Source: Erysipelotrichaceae bacterium (GTDB taxonomy: Bacteria > Bacillota_I > Bacilli_A > Erysipelotrichales > Erysipelotrichaceae). From it: a DNA stretch of 5,851 nucleotides. Shown here piece after piece: positions 1 through 5,301 of this stretch. Each line of letters opens with the position of its first letter. The stretch's first letter is position 1. The stretch is from the NCBI GenBank assembly GCA_003520745.1, contig DOUE01000006.1, forward strand, positions 10,453 through 16,303, in the 5' to 3' direction. Under the pieces are notes generated by a model, which was not told the origin of the DNA, made no database searches, and saw only the letters and a list, made by a program, of their open reading frames with translations. The position numbers and the translations under genes are program-made.

Positions 1-2
1 AA

Positions 3-659
3 GAACAAGGATATAAGAAGATCGTCATGGAAGACTTGATCGCGTTTCGACGTTCGCGCGAATCGATCGTCAAACGGGCGTCCTCGGCGAACATGCCGAC
101 CCGCTACGGCGAATTCACGATCATCGGGTATGAGAACACCCTCACCAAGGAACATCATGTCGCGCTGGTCAAAGGCGATGTGAGCGATGGGGAACCGGTT
201 TTGATCCGGGTCCACAGCGAATGCTTGACGGGCGATGCGTTTGGGTCCCTGCGTTGCGATTGCGGCCAGCAATTCGATGCGGCGATGAAGATGATCGCCA
301 AGGAAGGACGCGGCATCCTACTCTACATGCGGCAAGAGGGAAGAGGGATCGGATTGATCAACAAGATCCGTGCCTACAACCTCCAAGACCAAGGCTTGGA
401 TACGGTCGAAGCCAACTTAGCTTTGGGGTTTAGCGCCGATCTGCGGGATTACGGCATCGGTGCCCAAATCCTGGCAGACCTTAACGCAAAGAAACTTCGG
501 CTCATGACCAACAATCCCCGAAAACTCGTGGGCTTGTCGGGCTACGGCATCGAGATCGTCCAACGCATCCCCATCCAACTCAACCACAACGACAAGAACG
601 AGCATTATTTGAAAACCAAACAAGAGAAACTCAGCCACATGCTGAAGTTCGAGGAATGA
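3..659 (+). CDS. ribBA: RibBA, 3' part: GTP cyclohydrolase II domain (5' end outside window)
   Basis: GTP cyclohydrolase II opens the GTP ring, releasing formate and pyrophosphate, in the first committed step of riboflavin synthesis in the cytoplasm. Numbering from the Met at base 27, the zinc ligands are Cys66 (in SECLTGD), Cys77 and Cys79 (in RCDCG). The phosphate-binding motif RQEGRGIGL is at 102-110. Tyr117, Asp138 and Arg140 match E. coli RibA Tyr105, Asp126 and Arg128 with the same offset of 12 as the cysteines. The NNPRK motif is at 162-166. The frame stays open upstream of Met27 to the window edge. The residues there, KIVMEDLIAFRR, look like the linker that follows the DHBP synthase domain in Bacillus-type RibBA, so Met27 is probably internal and the RibB half is missing from the window. 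A stand-alone RibA starting at Met27 is possible but less likely, since no good ribosome binding site precedes it. The stop is TGA. The next gene starts one base later. Confidence 0.93.
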   Translation, partial: EQGYKKIVMEDLIAFRRSRESIVKRASSANMPTRYGEFTIIGYENTLTKEHHVALVKGDVSDGEPVLIRVHSECLTGDAFGSLRCDCGQQFDAAMKMIAKEGRGILLYMRQEGRGIGLINKIRAYNLQDQGLDTVEANLALGFSADLRDYGIGAQILADLNAKKLRLMTNNPRKLVGLSGYGIEIVQRIPIQLNHNDKNEHYLKTKQEKLSHMLKFEE

Positions 660-660
660 C

Positions 661-1167
661 ATGGCCATTGAACATCCGTCCTATCAAGTGATTCTAAGCG
701 AGAATTCGTTTGAACTCCGTTCCTACGAGCCCTTGATCGTCGCGATCACCGATGAAGACGACCTGCGCGGAAACACCGGTTTCGGTGAAGTTTTCGACTA
801 CATCCAGGGCAACAATGCGCAACGAAAGAAAATCGCGATGACGGTCCCCGTCATCAATGAACTGAAGCCGACGAACATGACGACGGCGTTCGTGATGCCG
901 AAAGCCTATGCGATGACCGACTTACCCCAACCGGGCGGGAGACGACTTACGCTGAAGGAAGTACCCAGACGAAAGGTTGCGGCCATCTCGTTCTCAGGCA
1001 ACGTATCCTCGATGCGTATCCAGGAAAAGAAAAACGAGTTGCTGGATTGGATCGATACGAAAGGGTGGGTCGGTATCGGAAGCATCGAGCTTGCCCGCTA
1101 TAATCCGCCGTTCATCCCAGGGTTCTTGAAACGCAACGAACTCTGGATCGAAGTACAAACCGATTAA
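661..1167 (+). CDS. SOUL/heme-binding-protein family protein
   Basis: This 168-residue protein covers a whole SOUL (HEBP) domain. Family landmarks appear in order: ELRSYEP (18-24), the GFGEVFDYIQGNN block (40-52), KIAMTVPV (57-64), FVMP (77-80), the FSG turn (111-113) and ARYNPPFIPGFLKRNE (145-160). Animal relatives bind heme or tetrapyrroles. The role of bacterial members is largely unknown, and heme binding here is not shown: the only histidine is His5, outside the core. There is no signal peptide, so it is probably cytoplasmic. The ATG follows the RibBA stop after one base, and GAGG at 651-654, inside the end of ribBA, gives a 6-base spacing, so the two genes are very likely co-transcribed and translationally coupled. 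A terminator follows immediately. The family call is firm; the function is not. Confidence 0.9.
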   Translation: MAIEHPSYQVILSENSFELRSYEPLIVAITDEDDLRGNTGFGEVFDYIQGNNAQRKKIAMTVPVINELKPTNMTTAFVMPKAYAMTDLPQPGGRRLTLKEVPRRKVAAISFSGNVSSMRIQEKKNELLDWIDTKGWVGIGSIELARYNPPFIPGFLKRNELWIEVQTD

Positions 1168-1170
1168 CCG

Positions 1171-1197
1171 AAAGAGACGAAAACCGTCTCTTTTTTT
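1171..1197 (+). terminator. Intrinsic terminator of the ribBA-SOUL operon
   Basis: A perfect 9-bp stem pairs AAAGAGACG (1171-1179) with CGTCTCTTT (1185-1193) around a five-base loop. A run of seven T begins at 1191, overlapping the end of the stem. It lies three bases after the SOUL stop codon and separates that operon from the transporter promoter downstream. Confidence 0.9.
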
Positions 1198-1335
1198 ATA
1201 AGTTGTCCTCGATTTGTCCTAACAAGTTATGAACCTTTTGTTTCATTGACAGCCGTTACTCGGCAGGTGGTGGGAACTGATGTCGGATTTTGGATACTTC
1301 ATCCCAAGAAATCGACAGATGTAAGCGTATTCGAT
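1198..1335. other. Intergenic stretch without a supported gene
   Basis: Between the terminator and the extended -10 element I see no convincing gene and no recognised riboswitch; in particular, the conserved TPP riboswitch cores are absent. It contains a repeated TTGTCCT (1203-1209 and 1214-1220), an isolated TTGACA (1246-1251) with no -10 at a suitable distance, and a weak bulged inverted repeat (1271-1306). It may hold upstream regulatory sites for the transporter promoter. Confidence 0.5.
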
Positions 1336-1344
1336 TGTTATAAT
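1336..1344 (+). promoter_or_regulatory. Extended -10 promoter of the ABC importer operon
   Basis: TGTTATAAT is a perfect consensus -10 hexamer (TATAAT, 1339-1344) with the TGn extension used by primary sigma factors. No good -35 lies at 17-18 bases: the closest match, TCGACA at 1312-1317, leaves a 21-base spacer, which is too long to count with confidence. Extended -10 promoters can work without a -35. The predicted start site near 1351 would give a leader of about 53 bases before the lipoprotein ATG. Confidence 0.75.
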
Positions 1345-1359
1345 GTAAAGATTACGTTA
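1341..1359. promoter_or_regulatory. Operator-like inverted repeat overlapping the -10
   Basis: The arms TAATGTAA (1341-1348) and TTACGTTA (1352-1359) are reverse complements except at one position and are separated by AGA. The element covers the last four bases of the -10 and the predicted start site, the usual place for a repressor that blocks RNA polymerase. Only the left part (TTATAAT) resembles half of a PerR/Fur-type box and the second half does not fit, so I do not assign a regulator. Chance formation in AT-rich promoter DNA is possible. Confidence 0.45.
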
Positions 1360-1372
1360 AAATATAGATAAG

Positions 1373-1393
1373 AAATCGTTAAGAAAACGATTT
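1373..1393. promoter_or_regulatory. Perfect inverted repeat in the leader, next to the ribosome binding site
   Basis: AAATCGTT (1373-1380) and AACGATTT (1386-1393) are exact reverse complements around a five-base AAGAA spacer. The right arm ends one base before AGGAGG (1395-1400). If transcribed from the predicted promoter, it forms a small hairpin just upstream of the ribosome binding site, which could affect ribosome access or mRNA stability. It could equally be a second protein-binding site in DNA. It is not a terminator, because only four T follow and the stem is AT-rich. Confidence 0.5.
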
Positions 1394-1394
1394 T

Positions 1395-1400
1395 AGGAGG
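1395..1400 (+). promoter_or_regulatory. Ribosome binding site of the substrate-binding lipoprotein
   Basis: AGGAGG is a full Shine-Dalgarno core but sits only three bases before the ATG at 1404, closer than usual. The start is still well supported, because the lysines at residues 3 and 6 supply the positive n-region of the signal peptide and would be lost with any later start. Confidence 0.8.
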
Positions 1401-1403
1401 AAC

Positions 1404-2429
1404 ATGAATAAAGTACTGAAGTTTTTACTCGTCTCTATGCTGCTCGTTTCCATGTTGGTCGGCTGCGCACCAAAATCGGTAGGCGGAGGTAAACTCGTCG
1501 TTTATTCCCCGAATTCGGATGGCGAAATCGAAGGCATCCTGATGTATTTCGGAGACAAGTATGACATCGAAATCGAACTGCAATCGATGGGTACCGGAGA
1601 AGTATTGTCGAAACTGGCTGCCGAAAAGGAAAACCCGCAAGCCGACGTCATGTTTGGCGGGATGAACTTGGGTGTCTACAACAACAATAAGGATTTGTTC
1701 CAGGAATATGTCGCCAAAGGCGATGACAAACTGCCTGAAGGCTATCGCAACAAGACCGGATTCTTCACCAACTATCTATTGTCCGGAAGCAACCTGCTTG
1801 TCAACACCGATCTCGAAGCCGAACTGGGCTTGGACATCAAAGGCTATGAAGACTTGCTCGATCCGAAACTCAAAGGCCGCATCGCCGCCGGCGACCCGAC
1901 CAAATCTTCCAGCGCATGGGCTCAACTCTCCAATATCCTTCTCGTCATGGGTGGATATGACAGCAAGAAAGCATGGGATTATGTCGAAGACTTGGCTGAA
2001 CAACTCGATGGCAAAATGCTGGGATCCTCTTCCCAAGTCTACAAAGGCGTTTCCGCCGGTGAATATGTCGTCGGTTTGACCTATGAAGACCCGTCGGTTT
2101 CCTTGATCGCCGATGGGGCGAAGAATCTGCGTGTCGTTTATCCTGAAGAAGGCGCCGTATGGTTGCCTGCCGCTTCCGCGATCGTCGCGGGTGCTGAAAA
2201 CCTCGACAATGCGAAGTTGTTCATGGATTTCTTGATCACCGACGAATGCCAGACCATCATCGCCGGATTGACCAATCGTCCGGTTAATACGACGATCGTT
2301 CAAACCAACGAATTCATGAAGCCGTTCTCGGAAATCAACCTCGTATTCGAAGACATCGAATATGTCGCATCGAAGAAGACCGAATATCAAGCGTTCTGGA
2401 CGGAAATCTGGGCGGATTCTAACAAATAA
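1404..2429 (+). CDS. ABC importer substrate-binding lipoprotein, AfuA/FbpA-like
   Basis: This 341-residue solute-binding protein captures the ligand outside the cytoplasmic membrane and delivers it to the permease encoded two genes downstream. Residues 1-20 form a lipoprotein signal peptide (Lys3, Lys6, then a Leu/Val/Met core) ending in the lipobox LVGC with Cys21 as the lipidation site. The mature protein opens with KLVVYSPNSDGEIEGI (30-45). Later landmarks are GTGEVLSKL (63-71), ADVMFGG (80-86), a DPTKSSSAWAQL stretch (164-175), SAGEYVVGLTYEDP (217-230), YPEEGAVWLPAASAI (246-260), KLFMDFL (271-277) and NRPVN (291-295). These place it in the ferric-type binding-protein group (COG1840). The paired tyrosines that bind iron in FbpA are not evident: Tyr227 stands alone before Glu228. 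Ferric iron, 2-aminoethylphosphonate or a hexose phosphate (as for AfuA) are all possible, so no gene symbol is given. It is the first gene of a three-gene operon. Confidence 0.9.
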   Translation: MNKVLKFLLVSMLLVSMLVGCAPKSVGGGKLVVYSPNSDGEIEGILMYFGDKYDIEIELQSMGTGEVLSKLAAEKENPQADVMFGGMNLGVYNNNKDLFQEYVAKGDDKLPEGYRNKTGFFTNYLLSGSNLLVNTDLEAELGLDIKGYEDLLDPKLKGRIAAGDPTKSSSAWAQLSNILLVMGGYDSKKAWDYVEDLAEQLDGKMLGSSSQVYKGVSAGEYVVGLTYEDPSVSLIADGAKNLRVVYPEEGAVWLPAASAIVAGAENLDNAKLFMDFLITDECQTIIAGLTNRPVNTTIVQTNEFMKPFSEINLVFEDIEYVASKKTEYQAFWTEIWADSNK

Positions 2430-2443
2430 TCTAAAAAAGTCGG

Positions 2444-2457
2444 GAGACATGAGACAT
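2444..2457 (+). repeat. Tandem 7-bp repeat at the ATPase start
   Basis: GAGACAT occurs twice in tandem (2444-2450 and 2451-2457), so two ATGs lie seven bases apart. Only the second (2456) is in frame with the ATPase. GGGAG at 2442-2446 is nine bases from it but only two from the out-of-frame ATG at 2449. It may be a small duplication around the initiation site. Confidence 0.6.
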
Positions 2458-3580
2458 GAGTGTGAACATCAAGATTCGCAACGCCGTGAAGCGTTACGGA
2501 AACAACACCATCATCTCGGATCTATCATTGGATATCAAGGAGGGTGAATTTTTTACCCTCCTTGGTCCATCCGGATGCGGGAAGACGACCTTACTACGAA
2601 TGATCGCCGGGTTTAATACGATCGAAGGCGGCGATTTTTACTTTAGCGATAAGCGGATCAATGATTTGGACCCTGCCAAACGGAACATCGGGATGGTTTT
2701 CCAGAACTATGCGATTTTCCCGCATTTGACCGTGAAGAAAAACGTCGCGTTCGGTTTACAGAATCGTAAGCAAAGCAAAGAACATATCGAAATCGAAACG
2801 GAGAAATTCCTGCAACTGATGCAGATCGCGCAGTTCAAGGATCGCATGCCCGAGAAGTTATCCGGCGGACAGCAACAACGCGTCGCTTTGGCCCGTGCGT
2901 TGGTCATTCAACCGGATGTCTTGTTGATGGATGAACCGTTAAGCAATCTTGACGCGAAGCTTCGCGTCGACATGCGGACGGTCATCAAAAGCATCCAACA
3001 CAATGTCGGGATCACGACCGTATATGTAACCCATGACCAAGAAGAAGCGATGGCGGTCAGCGACCGCATCGCCATCATGAAAGATGGTTTCATCCAACAT
3101 GTCGGTACGCCCAAAGACATCTATCAACGACCTGCGAACTTGTTCGTAGCCTCGTTCATCGGTCGCACCAATCTTTTGGATGCGACGTTGAAAATCGAAA
3201 ACAACACGACGTATCTTGTCTTTTTAAGCGGATACAAAGTTTTATTGGATAATGTGACGGATGAAAACCGGCATGATCAGAAAGTCTTGGTCTCCATTCG
3301 GCCGGAAGAGTTCGTCATTACGGAAGATCAGGAAAAAGGGATCCCCGTCGTGATCGAAGATAGCGTCTTCCTTGGGTTGAACACGCACTACCAAGTCAAG
3401 TTCGACGATGGGAAGAATGCGGAAATCGTACAGGAATCGCGGATCGACAGCATCATCCCGCCGGGAGAGAAAATCCATCTGACGATCAAGACCGAAAAGA
3501 TCAACGTGTTCAACGAAGACGGAAGCAAAAACATCCTGAAGGGCGTCAACAACGATTCCGATCGACAATCCGGTGAATAG
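2456..3580 (+). CDS. ABC importer ATP-binding protein, PotA/FbpC-like with C-terminal TOBE-type region
   Basis: This 374-residue ATPase powers import and should act as a dimer on the cytoplasmic side of the permease. The nucleotide-binding domain fills about residues 3-235: Walker A GPSGCGKT (37-44), Q-loop Gln83, signature LSGGQ (135-139), Walker B LLMDE with catalytic Glu160, D-loop SNLD (163-166) and switch His193. All key residues are intact. Residues about 240-350 form a regulatory C-terminal region of TOBE type, with SIRPEE at 280-285, as in the polyamine, ferric and sugar importer ATPases (COG3842). The length is normal for that group. The gene follows the lipoprotein stop by 26 bases, with GGGAG at 2442-2446 as the likely ribosome binding site. 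Its stop codon TAG ends one base before the permease ATG. The family is certain; the substrate cannot be read from the ATPase. Confidence 0.95.
   Translation: MSVNIKIRNAVKRYGNNTIISDLSLDIKEGEFFTLLGPSGCGKTTLLRMIAGFNTIEGGDFYFSDKRINDLDPAKRNIGMVFQNYAIFPHLTVKKNVAFGLQNRKQSKEHIEIETEKFLQLMQIAQFKDRMPEKLSGGQQQRVALARALVIQPDVLLMDEPLSNLDAKLRVDMRTVIKSIQHNVGITTVYVTHDQEEAMAVSDRIAIMKDGFIQHVGTPKDIYQRPANLFVASFIGRTNLLDATLKIENNTTYLVFLSGYKVLLDNVTDENRHDQKVLVSIRPEEFVITEDQEKGIPVVIEDSVFLGLNTHYQVKFDDGKNAEIVQESRIDSIIPPGEKIHLTIKTEKINVFNEDGSKNILKGVNNDSDRQSGE
3572..3576 (+). promoter_or_regulatory. Ribosome binding site deciding the permease start
   Basis: GGTGA inside the end of the ATPase gene lies five bases before the ATG at 3582. 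A GTG at 3573 is in frame and would add three residues (reading MNS), but it lies inside this motif and has no Shine-Dalgarno sequence of its own. I therefore prefer ATG 3582. Confidence 0.65.
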
Positions 3581-3581
3581 T

Positions 3582-5231
3582 ATGAAAAAGAAACGCGTCG
3601 TTGATATTTGGACCTTCATGTCCGTATCGATTCTATTGATGTATTTCGTTTTCCTGCTGTATCCTCTCTATATGATCCTGAACAGTTCGTTCACCGGACC
3701 CGACGGGGGATTCTCGCTGCATTGGTTCAATCAGTTTTTCAGTCAAAGCTACTATCTGTCGACCTTGACCAACAGTTTCAGCGTGACGATCTGGACGACG
3801 ATCCTGACCTTGATCATCGGCTACATCCTCGCTTATTTCTACAATATGTTTGAAATCAAGGGAAAAGGATTCCTTCAAGTGTTGATCATCCTCAGTTCGA
3901 TGTCGGCACCGTTCATCGGAGCCTATGCCTGGATCCAATTGTTGGGAAGGGCAGGGATCATCACCGTCGCCGTCAAGAACATCTTCGGATTCACGATGCC
4001 CAACATCTATGGGTTCAACGGGATACTCTTGGTTTTGACCCTTCAATTGTTCCCGCTGGTTTTCCTGTATATTTCGGGAGCGTTGAAGAAAGTGGACAAT
4101 TCCTTGTTGGAAGCGTCCGCGAACATGGGGGTCAGCGGCATCCGCCGTTTCTTCAAGATCATCGTCCCCTTGACCATGCCGACGATTTTCGCCGCCGGGT
4201 TGCTTGTCTTCATGCGTGCTTTCGCGGACTTCGGTACGCCGTTGTTGATCGGGGAGGGCTATCGGGTCTTCCCGGTGGAAATCTACAATCAGTTCATGGG
4301 GGAAGTCGGACGCAACTATAACTTCGCGGCGACGATCAGCGTCATCGCGATCTTAATCACCACCGTGATCTTCGTCGGCCAGAAATTCATCGCCGACCGT
4401 TTCTCCTTCACGATGAATTCATTGAATACGATCGAACGTAAAAAAGCGAAAGGGATTTTCAACATCTTCATCCATTTCTATTCCTATTCAGTCGTTTTAT
4501 TATCTTTCCTACCTCAGATCCTCATCGTTTATCAATCCTTCCAAAACACGTCCGGAAAGCTCTTCGCCCCCGGATTCTCATTGAACAGTTACATCTTCGC
4601 ACTGAACCGCATGAAACGTGCGATTCCCAATACCTTCTATATCGGCGGCATCGCGCTGGCGATCACGATCATTTTGGCGATCTTCATCGCCTACCTGGTC
4701 GTACGCCGTAAGAACGCCATCAACAATGTCATCGATACGATGTCCATGATCCCCTACATCATCCCGGGATCCGTCGTCGGGATCGGCTTGGTCATGGCGT
4801 TCAACCGTAAACCGATCGTGTTGACGGGAACGGTCATCATCATGGTCATCGCATTGGTCATCCGAAGGATCCCGTATACGATCCGATCCTCGGTAGCCAT
4901 TCTCCAGCAAATCCCGATCACCATCGAAGAAGCTTCCATCAGTCTGGGGGCTTCGAAGATGAAGACATTCTTCAAGATCACGGTCCCGATGATGTCCAGC
5001 GGCGTCATCGCCGGGGCGATCCTCAGTTGGGTGACGATCATCACGGAATTGGCGACGGCGATCATCCTCTACAACGCCTCGACGATCACCTTGACGTTAT
5101 CGATCTATTCCTTCGTCTCCCGCGGCAACTACGGGTATGCGGCCGCCTTAGCCACCGTGTTGTCCGCATTGACGACCGTTTCGCTTTTAATTTATATGAA
5201 GTTCACCAAGTCGGGCGAAATCACACTGTAG
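3582..5231 (+). CDS. ABC importer permease, two fused transmembrane domains, FbpB/ThiP-like
   Basis: This 549-residue membrane protein contains both permease halves in one chain, so the importer needs no second permease gene. About 12 hydrophobic segments can be seen, near residues 11-31, 66-87, 98-120, 144-166, 198-218, 250-270, 295-317, 350-372, 385-407, 412-428, 473-495 and 518-538. Each half has an EAA loop that docks on the ATPase. The first is EASANMG from Glu177, ending IIVP at 193-196. The second is EEASISLG from Glu449, ending ITVP at 466-469. A stretch reading FMRAFADFGTPLLIGEGY (210-227) is typical of the ferric/thiamine permease group (COG1178). Length fits the fused members, about 500-700 residues. 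The ATPase stop lies one base upstream, implying translational coupling. The order binding protein, ATPase, permease differs from the usual fbpABC order. Confidence 0.93.
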   Translation: MKKKRVVDIWTFMSVSILLMYFVFLLYPLYMILNSSFTGPDGGFSLHWFNQFFSQSYYLSTLTNSFSVTIWTTILTLIIGYILAYFYNMFEIKGKGFLQVLIILSSMSAPFIGAYAWIQLLGRAGIITVAVKNIFGFTMPNIYGFNGILLVLTLQLFPLVFLYISGALKKVDNSLLEASANMGVSGIRRFFKIIVPLTMPTIFAAGLLVFMRAFADFGTPLLIGEGYRVFPVEIYNQFMGEVGRNYNFAATISVIAILITTVIFVGQKFIADRFSFTMNSLNTIERKKAKGIFNIFIHFYSYSVVLLSFLPQILIVYQSFQNTSGKLFAPGFSLNSYIFALNRMKRAIPNTFYIGGIALAITIILAIFIAYLVVRRKNAINNVIDTMSMIPYIIPGSVVGIGLVMAFNRKPIVLTGTVIIMVIALVIRRIPYTIRSSVAILQQIPITIEEASISLGASKMKTFFKITVPMMSSGVIAGAILSWVTIITELATAIILYNASTITLTLSIYSFVSRGNYGYAAALATVLSALTTVSLLIYMKFTKSGEITL

Positions 5232-5273
5232 TGGATTCGCTGAATCGGATGCGAACTTTACATTCAGACAACG

Positions 5274-5301
5274 AAAACACCGGATTTCTCCGGTGTTTTT
5301 T
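5274..5301 (+). terminator. Intrinsic terminator of the ABC importer operon
   Basis: A perfect 11-bp stem pairs AAAACACCGGA (5274-5284) with TCCGGTGTTTT (5289-5299) around a four-base TTTC loop, with six T at 5296-5301. The stop codon of the minus-strand gene (5302-5300) overlaps its T-run. On the minus strand the same stem is followed by only four T, so it may also end that transcript, but less efficiently. Confidence 0.92.

Noticed and set aside
1203..1220. TTGTCCT direct repeat, 11 bases apart
   Set aside because: Seven-base repeats are common by chance, and it lies just after a terminator, more than 100 bases from the promoter.
1246..1274. TTGACA (1246-1251) as the -35 of a promoter
   Set aside because: The bases 17 positions downstream (GGTGGG) do not resemble a -10, and the next -10-like sequence is far too distant.
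1280..1324. A 14-codon open frame (ATG 1280, TAA 1322) preceded by AGGTGG at 1265-1270
   Set aside because: It ends before the predicted -10 and has no credible promoter of its own; so short a frame with an approximate ribosome binding site is expected by chance.
1198..1403. Riboswitch (for example TPP) in front of the transporter
   Set aside because: None of the conserved TPP core strings are present, and the predicted leader of about 53 bases is too short for the usual structure.
1776..2450. Long minus-strand open frame opposite the binding-protein gene
   Set aside because: It is antisense to a clear family member in phase with its codon pattern, has no recognisable domain, and lacks its own signals.
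5234..5267. Short inverted repeats after the permease stop (GATTC/GAATC and CTGAAT/ATTCAG)
   Set aside because: The arms are only five or six bases, mutually exclusive, and lack a T-run; the strong terminator just downstream explains the end of the operon.
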